NCBI RefSeq assembly: GCF_016134045.1
Contig: NZ_CP065915.1
Coordinates: 3,843,001-3,907,000 of the forward strand
Reading direction: 5' to 3'
DNA length: 64,000 bases
Source: Pelagovum pacificum
GTDB lineage: Bacteria; Pseudomonadota; Alphaproteobacteria; Rhodobacterales; Rhodobacteraceae
This document shows positions 31,369-40,338 of the stretch, one piece after another. The notes beneath the pieces are model-generated. The model had not been told where the DNA came from and did no database searches. It saw only the letters and a list, made by a program, of their open reading frames with translations. The position numbers were made by a program, and so were the translations under genes. How positions within the stretch are numbered: position 1 is the stretch's first letter; each line of letters starts with the position of its first letter.

Positions 31369-32550
31369 ATGAAGATCGAAAGCCTGACGCACCACGGCCT
31401 TGGCCGCGCCGAAGATGGCACGCTCATTCCACGGGTCCTACCGGGCGAAGAGATCGAGGGCGAGAAGATCGTCACGCCGTCGTCCGATCGTGTCGCGCCG
31501 CCGTGCCGTCACTTCAGGACGTGCGGCGGATGCTCGATGCAGCATGCGAGCGACGCGTTCGTGGCCGCGTGGAAGATCGGGATCGTGGAGACGGCGCTCA
31601 AGGCGCGCGGGATCGACGGTGAGATCGCCGGGATAGAGACGTCCCCGCCGCGCTCGCGCCGCCGGGCGAAGCTGTCCGGGCGCCGTACCAAGAAGGGTGC
31701 GCTCGTCGGCTTTCATGCGCGCGGGTCGGACGTTCTGATCGAAGTGCCGGATTGCGAGATCCTGCTGCCCGCCCTGCGTGGCCTGATCCCCGCGCTCGAG
31801 GAGCTGACCGTCGCCATCGGTTCCCGGAAGGGAGAGATCGCCTACACGGTGACCGACACGCTGAACGGTCCGGATCTGCATATCCATAACGCCAAGCCGC
31901 TCGACGAGGAGCTGCGCCGCACGCTGGCCGACTTCGCGCAGGCGAACGACCTGTCGCGGCTGGTGCTCGAGGACGAGCAGATCGTCACCCGGCTGCCGCC
32001 CGTGCAGCAGTTCGGCAAGGCACAGGTCGCGCCGCCGCCCGGCGCGTTCCTCCAGGCGACGCGTCAGGGTGAGACGGCGCTGAAGACGCGCGTTCTCGAC
32101 ACCGTTCTCGGCGCGGCGCGCGTGGTCGACCTGTTCTCCGGCTGCGGCACCTTTTCCCTGCCCCTCGCGGAGCGAAGCGAGGTCCACGCGGTCGAAACTT
32201 TCGCCCCCATGCTGGAGGCTCTCGACAAGGGCTGGCGGCACACGCAGGGCATCAAGAAGGTCACGACCGAGAAACGCGACCTCTTCCGCAACCCGCTCGA
32301 CGTGTCCGACCTCGGCCGGTTCGATGCCGCCGTGCTCGACCCGCCGCGTGCCGGGGCGGAGGCGCAAGTGCGCGAAATCGCCGATTCCGACCTCACCCAG
32401 GTTGCGATGGTGTCGTGCAATCCGGTGACCTTCGCGCGGGACGCGCAGACCCTGCTCGACGGCGGGTTCAAGATGGGCCCGATCACCGTCGTGGACCAGT
32501 TTCGCTGGTCCGCCCATGTCGAGCTGTTTGCCGCCTTCACGAGGCTGTGA
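31369..32550 (+). CDS. TrmA/RlmD-type class I SAM-dependent RNA m5U methyltransferase
   Basis: Protein of 393 residues. An N-terminal Fe-S cluster motif is visible: CRHFRTCGGCSMQH (three Cys), with the fourth likely Cys in VPDCEIL. The SAM site is VVDLFSGCGTFSLPLAE. The catalytic region is DAAVLDPPRAGAEAQV, and MVSCNPVTFARDAQTL supplies the nucleophilic Cys and the motif after it. It lacks a clear N-terminal TRAM domain (starts MKIESLTHHGLGRAEDG). It should make 5-methyluridine in 23S rRNA or tRNA; which site cannot be told. The ATG comes 1 nt after the ABC exporter stop, so it may be co-transcribed. Confidence 0.9.
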   Translation: MKIESLTHHGLGRAEDGTLIPRVLPGEEIEGEKIVTPSSDRVAPPCRHFRTCGGCSMQHASDAFVAAWKIGIVETALKARGIDGEIAGIETSPPRSRRRAKLSGRRTKKGALVGFHARGSDVLIEVPDCEILLPALRGLIPALEELTVAIGSRKGEIAYTVTDTLNGPDLHIHNAKPLDEELRRTLADFAQANDLSRLVLEDEQIVTRLPPVQQFGKAQVAPPPGAFLQATRQGETALKTRVLDTVLGAARVVDLFSGCGTFSLPLAERSEVHAVETFAPMLEALDKGWRHTQGIKKVTTEKRDLFRNPLDVSDLGRFDAAVLDPPRAGAEAQVREIADSDLTQVAMVSCNPVTFARDAQTLLDGGFKMGPITVVDQFRWSAHVELFAAFTRL

Positions 32551-32639
32551 CGCCTTAACCTTCTAGCGACAGGTCCGAAAAACCGGTATACGGCTGCAAA
32601 AGGCGAAAACGCCAATTCAGGGTTTCCGGGTCAGTCAAA

Positions 32640-33134
32640 ATGCGCATCCTCCGTATTGTCATGCTTCTCATGGCGGGTCTCGTTCTGACGTCGTGCGCGT
32701 CATCGAAGTTCCGCACTTACAACGGGCCGCAGGTGACGTCCGTGCAGGTGTGGAAGACGCAGCGCACCCTCGCGCTGATGCACGGGAGCCAGACCCTCGA
32801 GGTATATCCGTTCGAGCTGGGCTTCGCGCCGAACGGTCACAAGTACTTCGAAGGGGACGGCAAGACGCCCGAGGGGGTCTACCGGATCGACCGCCGCAAC
32901 CCGAACAGCCAGTATCACCTGTCCGTCGGCATCTCCTATCCGGATCCGGAAGATGTGGCGCGCGCGCTCGAAGCCGGGCTCGACCCGGGCGGGGACATCT
33001 TCATCCACGGCACGCCCGACATGTTCGTCGGTCGCCGGGACTGGACGGCAGGTTGTATCGCGGTGAGCAACGAGGCGATCGAAGAGATCTACGCCATGGT
33101 GCAGGACGGCACGCCGATCGTCATCTACCCCTGA
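32640..33134 (+). CDS. L,D-transpeptidase (YafK-like), lipoprotein
   Basis: Protein of 164 residues with a lipoprotein signal (MRILRIVMLLMAGLVLTSCA; LTSC lipobox). The YkuD-type core covers nearly all the rest: KTPEGVYRIDRRNPNSQYH, then IHGTPDMFVGRRDWTAGCIA, with His123 and Cys139 as the catalytic pair. Short L,D-transpeptidases of the YafK/DpaA type cleave lipoprotein-peptidoglycan links, while others cross-link; the sequence cannot tell which. It is convergent with the CAP-domain gene, with 7 nt between them. Confidence 0.88.
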   Translation: MRILRIVMLLMAGLVLTSCASSKFRTYNGPQVTSVQVWKTQRTLALMHGSQTLEVYPFELGFAPNGHKYFEGDGKTPEGVYRIDRRNPNSQYHLSVGISYPDPEDVARALEAGLDPGGDIFIHGTPDMFVGRRDWTAGCIAVSNEAIEEIYAMVQDGTPIVIYP

Positions 33135-33141
33135 AGAGCGT

Positions 33142-33720
33142 CTATTCCGCCTGAACGACCGCGGCCGGGTTCGGCGCCGGTCGGGGCGCGGCCATCGCCG
33201 AATTGCCGATGACGAGGGTCCACCAGATCTTGCCGGCGGGCTCCTGAAACCACGAGAACCCCATCTCACGCGCGCGCGGATCGACGATCGTCTCGCGCGT
33301 ATCGGGCGCCTGCATCCATGCGCCGAGGGTCTCGAGCTCTGTCTCGTAGGTCTCCGAGATGTTCTGCCCGAGGACGAGGCCCGGATAGCCGAAGCGCCGC
33401 GCACGATCGAGCGGGGAGGACCCGTCGGAGCCGAAGTGCCAGGGACGATTCTGCACGGCCATGTCCCGCGAATGGCTCGCGGCGGCGGAATTCAGACGGT
33501 CGTCGTAGACGATGGGCGAGACGCCGTTCGCGGCCCGGACGGAATTCACGCCTTCGAGCATCCGCGCCTGCACTTCGCCCGCGTCTTCGGTGGAGATGCG
33601 GTAGACCTGCGGTAGGGGGAGGCCGTCCGGACCAAGCTCGGCCCGTGGGGCGATGCCGCCACCGCCACAACCGGACGCCAGCAGGGCGCATGCCCCGATC
33701 AGCAGGTTTCTCCTGTCCAT
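33142..33720 (-). CDS. CAP/SCP-domain lipoprotein
   Basis: Protein of 192 residues with an N-terminal lipoprotein signal (MDRRNLLIGACALLASGCGG) and a CAP domain: MLEGVNSVRAANGVSPIVYD, then AAASHSRDMAVQNRPWHFGS, GQNISETYET and a WWTLVIG core strand. CAP proteins of bacteria sit in the envelope; some degrade or bind peptidoglycan or lipid. It lies between two L,D-transpeptidase genes and close to mtgA, suggesting a wall-related role. Function not established. Confidence 0.85.
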   Translation of the reverse strand: MDRRNLLIGACALLASGCGGGGIAPRAELGPDGLPLPQVYRISTEDAGEVQARMLEGVNSVRAANGVSPIVYDDRLNSAAASHSRDMAVQNRPWHFGSDGSSPLDRARRFGYPGLVLGQNISETYETELETLGAWMQAPDTRETIVDPRAREMGFSWFQEPAGKIWWTLVIGNSAMAAPRPAPNPAAVVQAE

Positions 33721-33892
33721 GACACGCCCCGTTGTTTTCTGCTCTTGCCTCCGGCTTACAGCCTGTCCCGTGTCCTTTCAAACCCAGTTTGGCTTGGGTT
33801 GGAGACTGTTACAGGTGTGTGAATTGCGGGGTACAGTGCCGACTCCTATGAGTTAAGCACTTTCACGCAACAAGGCCGGAGGCTTCCAGCCC

Positions 33893-34471
33893 ATGAAAGA
33901 CATCTCCCGCCGCGGCTTCATGGCCGCCACCGCCGCCACATTGGCGACCGGTGCCCAGGCGCAACAACGCAACTCGACAGAGATCGAGGCAGACATATCG
34001 AGCACCATCCGCCGCAACATCTCCAGCTTCCGTTCGCTGGACTGGCAGCCCTATTTCGACAACACGGTCGGCGGGGCGATCCTCGTCGATATCCGGTCGC
34101 GGGCGCTGCACTTCTGGTCGGAGGACCAGTCGATCTACAAGCTCTACCCGACCTCGGTCCCGCTAACGGAAGACCTGACGCGGCGTGGCCGGACAGAGAT
34201 CGTGCGCAAGGTCGAAGGCCCCGAGTGGCGGCCTACGCCGTCGATGCGGGCGCGCAATCCCGACTGGCCCGAGTTCGTGCCACCGGGGCCGGACAATCCG
34301 CTCGGCACCCACGCGCTCTACCTCACGTGGCAATACTACCGGATCCACGGGACCCACGACACGCGCAAGATCGGGCGGCGCAGCTCGAACGGCTGCGTCG
34401 GTCTCTACAATGAGCATATCTCGGAGCTCTACGCGCTGACGCGGGTGGGGACCCAGGTGCTCTTGATCTGA
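33893..34471 (+). CDS. L,D-transpeptidase (ErfK/YbiS/YcfS type), Tat-like signal
   Basis: Protein of 192 residues. The signal is MKDISRRGFMAATAATLATG, with a twin-Arg pattern. The YkuD core carries GGAILVDIRSRALHFWSE, then DNPLGTHALYL, and the catalytic IHGTHDTRKIGRRSSNGCVG with His152 and Cys168. GGAGG lies 10 nt before the ATG. It is divergent from the CAP lipoprotein gene by 172 bp; that gap holds an AACCCA/TGGGTT hairpin at 33781-33800. Expected to form 3-3 cross-links or tether outer-membrane proteins; which is unknown. Confidence 0.9.
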   Translation: MKDISRRGFMAATAATLATGAQAQQRNSTEIEADISSTIRRNISSFRSLDWQPYFDNTVGGAILVDIRSRALHFWSEDQSIYKLYPTSVPLTEDLTRRGRTEIVRKVEGPEWRPTPSMRARNPDWPEFVPPGPDNPLGTHALYLTWQYYRIHGTHDTRKIGRRSSNGCVGLYNEHISELYALTRVGTQVLLI

Positions 34472-34501
34472 CGGGGCGGAGGGGCGATGGTCCGCAGGAA
34501 G

Positions 34502-34524
34502 GGCCTCCCGGTCGTCGGGGGGCC
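34502..34524 (+). terminator. Terminator-like hairpin after the L,D-transpeptidase
   Basis: Stem GGCCTCCC / GGGGGGCC (8 bp, one T-G pair) with a 7-nt loop, about 30 nt after the stop. It also lies just upstream of the next small gene, so it could be a leader structure. Confidence 0.4.
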
Positions 34525-34546
34525 TCATCAACTGCCGGAGTCCGCC

Positions 34547-34789
34547 ATGTCGCGCATCGCAATCGCCCTCGCCTTCACGCTCGCCGCATCGACCGCGATG
34601 GCCGACGGCCCGGCCGAGCCGGTCGCGCCTGCTGCCCCGGAACAGCCGATCGAGACGCAAACGCGGGGAAGCTCCTTCCCGGCGGAGACGCTTGTGACGT
34701 TCGCGGTGATCGCGATCATCGCGCTCGCCTTGAACGGTAACGGCAACGGGGCCAGCGCCGGGCCCGGTGCCGCCGCCTTCGGCGGCTGA
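34547..34789 (+). CDS. Small single-span exported or membrane protein
   Basis: Encodes 80 residues from the ATG at 34547: signal-like MSRIAIALAFTLAASTAMAD, a Pro/Ala/Glu segment, then a second hydrophobic stretch LVTFAVIAIIALALNGNGNG and a Gly/Ala tail. Small proteins of this layout are frequent in Rhodobacteraceae without assigned function. A longer start at 34487 is possible but lies in the hairpin. It ends 2 nt from the convergent mtgA stop. Confidence 0.55.
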   Translation: MSRIAIALAFTLAASTAMADGPAEPVAPAAPEQPIETQTRGSSFPAETLVTFAVIAIIALALNGNGNGASAGPGAAAFGG

Positions 34790-34791
34790 CT

Positions 34792-35529
34792 TCAGCCGTT
34801 TCCGACCTGGAAGCAGGCGGCGCGGCCATCCCGCTCAATGGTGGCGGCCCCGTCGAGGATCTGCTGCGCCCGCTGACGGATGTCGCTGGTCGGGTTGCTG
34901 GCGGATCGCGTCTTGGGCGACGGCAGGATCGCGGCAAGAAGTCCGGCCTGCATCGGTGACAGCTGGGACGCGGGGATGCCGAAATAGTGCTGCGCGGCGG
35001 CTTCAACACCGAACACGCCTTCGTCGAACTCCGCCACGTTGAGGTATACCTCAATGATGCGCTGTTTGCTCCAGATCGCCTCCACCACCGGCGTGACGAG
35101 CGCTTCGATCGCTTTCCGCGTGTAGTTGCGGCCGTGCCAGAGGTAGACGTTCTTCACCGTCTGCTGGCTGATCGTCGACCCGCCCCGGTCCCCGCCGGAG
35201 GCGATGGCGGCACGGATCGCCTGAAGGTCGAGCCCCCAGTGATTGCAGAAGTTCGCATCCTCGGCGGCCACGACTGCGCGGGCCATGACGGGTGAGACTT
35301 CGGACAGATCGACCCATTCCCGCTCGAGTGTCCCGAGTCGGGTGCGTTCGGTCAGCATGTAGGGGGTGGTCGGCGGGTTCATGAACGCAAAAAGGCTCAC
35401 GAGCAGAAGGGTCAGCAAGACAAGGACTCCAAGAAATCGCAAGACCCAACGCCGGAGCCAGCGGATCGGTCCAAGGGTCCGGGTCTTCCCTGAAGCTTTG
35501 GTGCTTTTCGATCTTGCGCGACGCGCCAT
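34792..35529 (-). CDS. mtgA: Monofunctional peptidoglycan glycosyltransferase
   Basis: GT51 enzyme of 245 residues. The start at 35529 gives a basic N-terminus (MARRARSKSTKASGKTRT) and one membrane anchor (LRFLGVLVLLTLLLVSLFAF). The catalytic motifs are AVVAAEDANFCNHWG (motif 1, the EDxxF Glu being catalytic), GGSTISQQTVKNVYLW (motif 2) and EAIWSKQRIIEVYLNVAEF (motifs 3-4). It polymerises lipid II into glycan strands without transpeptidation. The frame open to 35685 lacks a ribosome site. Its neighbourhood, with two L,D-transpeptidases and a CAP lipoprotein, fits wall synthesis. Confidence 0.93.
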   Translation of the reverse strand: MARRARSKSTKASGKTRTLGPIRWLRRWVLRFLGVLVLLTLLLVSLFAFMNPPTTPYMLTERTRLGTLEREWVDLSEVSPVMARAVVAAEDANFCNHWGLDLQAIRAAIASGGDRGGSTISQQTVKNVYLWHGRNYTRKAIEALVTPVVEAIWSKQRIIEVYLNVAEFDEGVFGVEAAAQHYFGIPASQLSPMQAGLLAAILPSPKTRSASNPTSDIRQRAQQILDGAATIERDGRAACFQVGNG

Positions 35530-35729
35530 CCTGCCTGCCTCGTGCTTCTTATTTGCAGGGTTGCGGAAACGGCTTTCCGACCTTCGCGCACCGGAAGCTC
35601 CATCCTCAGCCTGACCATTTCGTTCTGCTCCGTCCTGTGTACCCCAGCAGAATACCCAGAGGAACACGTCCGGATTTGGAAACAATCAAGGCAGATTGAA
35701 GTCGATTGGATTGTTAGAGGTCTGGGGGG

Positions 35730-35754
35730 TCGCGGCCGGCGTTACCGGCCGCGA
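35730..35754 (-). terminator. Terminator-like hairpin downstream of dnaJ
   Basis: 10-bp perfect stem TCGCGGCCGG / CCGGCCGCGA with a 5-nt loop, 5 nt past the dnaJ stop on the minus strand. CCCCCC follows in place of U's. Confidence 0.55.
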
Positions 35755-35759
35755 AGGGG

Positions 35760-36908
35760 TCAGCCTTTCATGCCGTCCCAGAAGCTTTTGACGGCAGAGA
35801 AGAACGAACTGCTCTGCGGGTTGTTTTCGGCCGAGAGGCGGTCGAACTCCCGCAGGAGATCCTTCTGCTGGGCGGTCAGATTGACCGGAGTCTCGACCGC
35901 CAGCTCGATCAGCATGTCGCCGTGGGTGTTGCCGCGGATCGCGGGCATCCCCTTGCCACGGAGGCGCATCTGCCGGCCCGTCTGGCTGCCTTCGGGGATC
36001 TTCACCCGGCTGCGGCCACCGTCGATCGTCGGCACCTCTATATCGCCACCAAGCGCGGCCTTCGTCAGGCTGACGGGCACACGGCAGAACAGGGTGCCGC
36101 CGTCCCGCTGGAACAGCTCATGCTCCGTGACCTCGATGAAGATGTAGAGATCACCGGCGGGACCGCCGCGCAGTCCGGCCTCGCCCTCACCGGCGAGGCG
36201 GATACGGGTGCCCGTCTCGACCCCGGCGGGGATGTTGACGGAAAGGGAGCGCTCCTTCTCCACCCGGCCGGCACCGTGACAGGTGTGGCACGGGTTGCGG
36301 ACCGTCTGGCCGACGCCGTTACAGGTCGGGCAGGTCCGTTCGACCGTGAAGAAGCCCTGTTGCGCGCGGACCTTGCCCATGCCGGAGCAGGTGGGACAGG
36401 TCTGCGGCTCTGCGCCGCCTTCTGCGCCGGTGCCGCTACAGGTGCCACAGGGCACGGCCGTCGGGACGGAGATCGTCTTCTGCAGGCCGTTGAAGGCTTC
36501 CTCCAGCGAGATGCGGAGGTTGTAACGGAGGTCGTTGCCGCGGCTCGCACGGCTGCGTCCACCGGCGGCACCACGGCCGCCCATGAAATCGCCGAACAGA
36601 TCGTCGAAGACGTCAGAGAAGGCCGAAGCAAAGTCGCCGGAGCCGCCCGCGCCGGGCCGACGGCCGGGTCCGCCCATGCCACCCTCAAAAGCGGCGTGGC
36701 CGTAACGGTCGTATGCCGCTTTCCGGTCCGGGTCTTTCAGTGCCTCGTACGCCTCGTTCACTTCCTTGAACTGGCTTTCGGCATTCGGGTTGTCGGCGTT
36801 GCGGTCGGGGTGAAGTTCCTTCGCCTTCGTGCGGTAGGCTTTCTTCAGCTCCTCTGCGGAGGCCCCTTTCGAGACGCCGAGCACATCGTAGAAATCGCGT
36901 TTCGCCAT
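35760..36908 (-). CDS. dnaJ: DnaJ (Hsp40) co-chaperone
   Basis: Full-length 382-residue type I Hsp40. The J domain (residues 1-70) has the HPD motif in [12 protein letters not shown] Gly-rich region follows ([20 protein letters not shown]). The cysteine-rich zinc domain has four CxxCxGxG repeats: [30 protein letters not shown] and [10 protein letters not shown]. The C-terminal substrate-binding domain ends with [17 protein letters not shown]. It stimulates DnaK ATPase. It lies 74 bp downstream of dnaK, with a hairpin between. Confidence 0.97.
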   Translation of the reverse strand: MAKRDFYDVLGVSKGASAEELKKAYRTKAKELHPDRNADNPNAESQFKEVNEAYEALKDPDRKAAYDRYGHAAFEGGMGGPGRRPGAGGSGDFASAFSDVFDDLFGDFMGGRGAAGGRSRASRGNDLRYNLRISLEEAFNGLQKTISVPTAVPCGTCSGTGAEGGAEPQTCPTCSGMGKVRAQQGFFTVERTCPTCNGVGQTVRNPCHTCHGAGRVEKERSLSVNIPAGVETGTRIRLAGEGEAGLRGGPAGDLYIFIEVTEHELFQRDGGTLFCRVPVSLTKAALGGDIEVPTIDGGRSRVKIPEGSQTGRQMRLRGKGMPAIRGNTHGDMLIELAVETPVNLTAQQKDLLREFDRLSAENNPQSSSFFSAVKSFWDGMKG

Positions 36909-36936
36909 TCGTACCGGTTCCTCTTGGAACGCAAAG

Positions 36937-36963
36937 ACCGGCCCGGGCCTTGGCCGGGCCGGT
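36937..36963 (-). terminator. Intergenic hairpin between dnaK and dnaJ
   Basis: Stem ACCGGCCCGG / CCGGGCCGGT (10 bp, 7-nt loop). On the minus strand it is followed by CTTTGCGTT, a weak U-rich tail, so it may partly terminate transcription or protect the 3' end of dnaK mRNA, lowering dnaJ relative to dnaK. Confidence 0.5.
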
Positions 36964-36982
36964 CTATCGCATCACGGGCGCA

Positions 36983-38905
36983 TCAAGCGCGCTTGCTGTC
37001 GTCGAGATCCTCGAAGTCGGCGTCGACGATGTCATCGTCGCCTGCACCACGGTTCGAGTCGGCGTCGTCGTCACCGTCGTCGCTGCCACCTTCGGACTGG
37101 CCGGCCTTGTAGATGGCCTCACCCAGTTTCATGGCGGACTCGGTCACGTTCTGGATGCCGGACCGGATCTTCTCGGCGTTGTCGCCTTCGAGATCGTCCT
37201 TGAGCGCGGCAATGGCCAGTTCGATCGCCTCGATGGTGGTCGGGTCGACCTTATCGCCATGCTCTTCCATCGACTTCTCGGTCGAGTGGATGAGGCTCTC
37301 AGCCTGGTTCTTCGCCTCGACGAGGTCGCGGCGGCCCTTGTCGGCCTCGGCGTTCGCCTCGGCGTCCTTGACCATCTGATCGATCTCGTCGTCGGACAGA
37401 CCGCCGGACGCCTGGATCGTGATGTTCTGTTCCTTGCCAGTCGCCTTGTCCTTGGCCGACACGGACACGATGCCGTTGGCGTCGATGTCGAACGTCACCT
37501 CGATCTGCGGCATGCCGCGCGGTGCGGGCGGAATGTCCTCGAGGTTGAACTGACCGAGCATCTTGTTGTCGGCCGCCATCTCGCGCTCACCCTGGAAGAC
37601 CCGGATGGTCACGGCGTTCTGGTTGTCCTCGGCCGTCGAGAAGATCTGCGACTTCTTCGTCGGGATCGTCGTGTTGCGGTCGATCAGGCGGGTGAAGACA
37701 CCGCCCAGCGTTTCGATGCCCATCGACAGCGGCGTGACGTCGAGAAGGACCACGTCCTTCACATCACCCTGCAGAACACCGGCCTGAATGGCGGCGCCGA
37801 GCGCGACGACTTCGTCCGGGTTCACGCCCTTGTGGGGCTCTTTCCCGAAGAACTTGGTCACTTCCTCGACGACCTTCGGCATCCGGGTCTGACCGCCGAC
37901 GAGAACGACCTCATCGATGTCGCCGGTGGTGAGGCCCGCGTCTTTCAGAGCGGCTTGGCACGGCTTGATCGAGTTCTTGATCAGGTCGTTGACGAGGCTC
38001 TCGAGCTTCGCACGGGTCAGCTTCATGACCATGTGCAGCGGCGTACCGGTCGAGCTGTCCATCGAGATGAACGGCTGGTTGATCTCGGTCTGGGAGGAGC
38101 TCGACAGCTCGATCTTGGCTTTCTCGGCAGCTTCCTTGAGACGCTGCAGGGCCATCTTGTCCTTCGTCAGGTCGACGCCGTGTTCCTTTTTGAACTCGCC
38201 GGCGAGGTAGTTGACGATGCGCATGTCGAAGTCTTCACCGCCGAGGAACGTGTCGCCGTTGGTGGATTTCACTTCGAAGAGGCCGTCGTCGATCTCGAGG
38301 ATGGTGACGTCGAAGGTACCACCGCCAAGGTCATAGACGGCGATCGTCTTCGATTCCTTCTTGTCGAGACCATAGGCCAGCGCGGCGGCCGTCGGCTCGT
38401 TGATGATGCGCAGCACTTCGAGGCCGGCGATCTTGCCGGCGTCCTTCGTGGCCTGACGTTGCTGGTCGTTGAAGTAGGCCGGAACCGTGATGACGGCCTG
38501 GGACACTTCTTCGCCGAGGTAGCTCTCGGCGGTTTCCTTCATCTTCTGCAGGATGAAGGCGGAAATCTGGGAGGGGCTGTAGTTGTCGCCCTTCGCCTCG
38601 ACCCAGGCGTCGCCCTGACCGCCGTCGACGACGTCGTACGGCAGGTTCTTGCGATCCTTGGCGAGGTCTTCATCGTTGAGGCGGCGGCCGATCAGGCGCT
38701 TCACCCCGAAGATGGTGTTGTCCGGGTTCGTCACGGCCTGCCGCTTGGCGGGCTGGCCGACGAGACGTTCATTGTCGGTGAAAGCGACGATCGACGGGGT
38801 CGTCCGTGCACCTTCGGAGTTCTCGATCACGCGAGGCTGCGAGCCGTCCATGATGGCAACGCAGGAGTTCGTCGTGCCGAGGTCGATGCCGATGACTTTG
38901 GCCAT
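36983..38905 (-). CDS. dnaK: DnaK (Hsp70) chaperone
   Basis: Complete 640-residue Hsp70. The start is the ATG at 38905 ([20 protein letters not shown]); a TTG nine bases upstream is also open but unlikely. Typical signatures: IDLGTTNS (phosphate loop), [31 protein letters not shown], and [16 protein letters not shown] at the linker/substrate domain. The C-terminal tail is acidic and ends near [17 protein letters not shown]. It is the first gene of a dnaK-dnaJ unit and is preceded by an RpoH-like promoter at 39015-39045. Confidence 0.98.
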   Translation of the reverse strand: MAKVIGIDLGTTNSCVAIMDGSQPRVIENSEGARTTPSIVAFTDNERLVGQPAKRQAVTNPDNTIFGVKRLIGRRLNDEDLAKDRKNLPYDVVDGGQGDAWVEAKGDNYSPSQISAFILQKMKETAESYLGEEVSQAVITVPAYFNDQQRQATKDAGKIAGLEVLRIINEPTAAALAYGLDKKESKTIAVYDLGGGTFDVTILEIDDGLFEVKSTNGDTFLGGEDFDMRIVNYLAGEFKKEHGVDLTKDKMALQRLKEAAEKAKIELSSSSQTEINQPFISMDSSTGTPLHMVMKLTRAKLESLVNDLIKNSIKPCQAALKDAGLTTGDIDEVVLVGGQTRMPKVVEEVTKFFGKEPHKGVNPDEVVALGAAIQAGVLQGDVKDVVLLDVTPLSMGIETLGGVFTRLIDRNTTIPTKKSQIFSTAEDNQNAVTIRVFQGEREMAADNKMLGQFNLEDIPPAPRGMPQIEVTFDIDANGIVSVSAKDKATGKEQNITIQASGGLSDDEIDQMVKDAEANAEADKGRRDLVEAKNQAESLIHSTEKSMEEHGDKVDPTTIEAIELAIAALKDDLEGDNAEKIRSGIQNVTESAMKLGEAIYKAGQSEGGSDDGDDDADSNRGAGDDDIVDADFEDLDDSKRA

Positions 38906-39014
38906 GTTTATCAAATCCCTCTACTTCAGGCGGTTTGAACAGTGCGGGCCCGTTCGTGTTGGCGCCCGTCACGTGTGGTTGCGGGAGGGCAGGTCGCCCC
39001 TGCCGGTCAACGGG

Positions 39015-39045
39015 CTATATAGGGACGCCGAAATGGGCCTGCAAC
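39015..39045 (-). promoter_or_regulatory. RpoH (sigma-32)-type heat-shock promoter of dnaK
   Basis: On the minus strand: GTTG (39045-39042), 18-bp spacer, CCTATATAG (39023-39015). This is close to the alphaproteobacterial RpoH consensus CTTG-N17/18-CYTATNT; only the first -35 base differs. The leader to the dnaK ATG would be about 100 nt. Confidence 0.7.
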
Positions 39046-39102
39046 GGGCCGGTCGATGCCGGACGTGGCAAAAATGCAATATTCTTTCCAGGAGAGCCGA
39101 CA

Positions 39103-39717
39103 GTGTCACAGTCACCAACCATGACGATCCGATCGGTCAAGCTTTTCAAGGAAATGCTGACGTCGGGGGATCAGGCAGTCATGGTCGCCGACTTGAGAGA
39201 GGTCGTTCGCGCCGCGCCGCTCTTCTCGCCAATGACGCCCTATGGCAAGCCGATGCGGGTAAAGATGACCTCCGCCGGGAAGTACGGATGGTTCTCGGAC
39301 CGGAAGGGCTACCGCTACGAGCCGCGGCATCCCGAGGGCATGGCATGGCCGCCTATTCCCGACTCCGTGCTGAAGGTCTGGCATGACGTTGCGGGCACCG
39401 ACCGGGCGCCGGACTGCTGCCTCGTCAATTACTATACCGACACCGCGAAAATGGGCCTGCATCAGGACAAGGACGAGGCCGACTTCGGTTATCCGGTGGT
39501 GTCCATCTCGCTCGGGGACGACGCGCTGTTCCGGATCGGCAACCTGACGCGGGGCGGCAAGACCGAGAGCGTCTGGCTGTCGTCCGGCGACGTGGTGGTC
39601 ATGGGTGACGACGCCCGCCTGGTCTACCACGGGATCGACCGGGTGAAGGCCGGCACCTCGACTTTGCTGGACGGTGGCGGGCGGATCAATCTGACCCTGC
39701 GCGTCGTCGATCCCTGA
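39103..39717 (+). CDS. alkB: AlkB-type Fe(II)/2-oxoglutarate DNA/RNA repair dioxygenase
   Basis: Protein of 204 residues from a GTG at 39103 with AGGAGA 8-9 nt upstream (an ATG at 39121 is the alternative). It reverses 1-methyladenine and 3-methylcytosine damage. Seen: the nucleotide-recognition area MTPYGKPMRVKMTSAGKYGW, CLVNYYTDTAKMGLHQDKDE with the HxD iron ligands, a later His in ARLVYHGIDRV, and RINLTLRVV supplying the 2-oxoglutarate-binding Arg. It is divergent from dnaK by about 200 bp. No ada-like regulator is nearby. Confidence 0.93.
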   Translation: MSQSPTMTIRSVKLFKEMLTSGDQAVMVADLREVVRAAPLFSPMTPYGKPMRVKMTSAGKYGWFSDRKGYRYEPRHPEGMAWPPIPDSVLKVWHDVAGTDRAPDCCLVNYYTDTAKMGLHQDKDEADFGYPVVSISLGDDALFRIGNLTRGGKTESVWLSSGDVVVMGDDARLVYHGIDRVKAGTSTLLDGGGRINLTLRVVDP

Positions 39718-39720
39718 GCG

Positions 39721-40338
39721 TCAGGGCGCGACCGAGCAGCACCCCTGCCACAGCTGGAAATTCTGCCCCGGCTGCTGGAAGACAAGGTAGGCGGACAGGC
39801 CGAACTCCATCTCCGACATGCCGTCGTTGCAGGCGCCCGGCACGACGGTGAGCGCGGCCATTCCGCCGCCGTCGATCGACAGCGCCGAGGCCCGTGCCGG
39901 CCCGTTGACCGAACCGACGAACGGTTGCGCCGGACCGGAGAACATAGGCTCACCCATGTTGGACACGGTCGCGGTGCCGTCGGATGCCTGAAGGTCCCAG
40001 AATGGTTCCGTCCCGCCGCAATAGGTTATGCCTGTCGGCGTACCGTACCAAGGCTGCGCACCAGCGGTGGGGCGCATGAAATTCAGCGACACCCAACCGG
40101 CCTGCTCGCCCAGATTGACGAGACCCCAGTTCGCGTCCGGCGCCTTGCGCACGACCTCGACCTCCATCTCGTTGAAGGCGAGTTCGCCGATGACGGGGTA
40201 GGACGCGCCCGGCCCGGTGCGGACGTTCAGCGTATCGTCCGACGCGACGCCCGAGACATCCATGAGCTGCGGATATTCCTGCGCGGCGAGGGGCAGGGCG
40301 AAAAGAGAAAGAAACAAAGAGAAAAGAATGCGGATCAT
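39721..40338 (-). CDS. Secreted SH3-domain protein with a COG3650-like C-terminal part
   Basis: Exported protein of 205 residues. The start is the ATG at 40338 (MIRILFSLFLSLFALPLAAQ), overlapping the permease stop as ATGA; a start 15 bases upstream is open. Residues about 25-85 are an SH3 module, SDDTLNVRTGPGASYPVIGE, ending WVSLNFM, nearly a copy of that at the C-terminus of the 13804-15153 protein. The second half begins YCGGTEPFWDLQAS, a GTEPFW pattern seen in COG3650-type periplasmic proteins, and has further cysteines (GACNDG, GCCSVAP). Translational coupling to a polysaccharide permease suggests an envelope role. Confidence 0.8.
   Translation of the reverse strand: MIRILFSLFLSLFALPLAAQEYPQLMDVSGVASDDTLNVRTGPGASYPVIGELAFNEMEVEVVRKAPDANWGLVNLGEQAGWVSLNFMRPTAGAQPWYGTPTGITYCGGTEPFWDLQASDGTATVSNMGEPMFSGPAQPFVGSVNGPARASALSIDGGGMAALTVVPGACNDGMSEMEFGLSAYLVFQQPGQNFQLWQGCCSVAP

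Noticed and set aside
36950..38938. A 662-codon plus-strand ORF opposite dnaK
   Set aside because: It is antisense to an unmistakable Hsp70; a known artefact of dnaK in GC-rich genomes.
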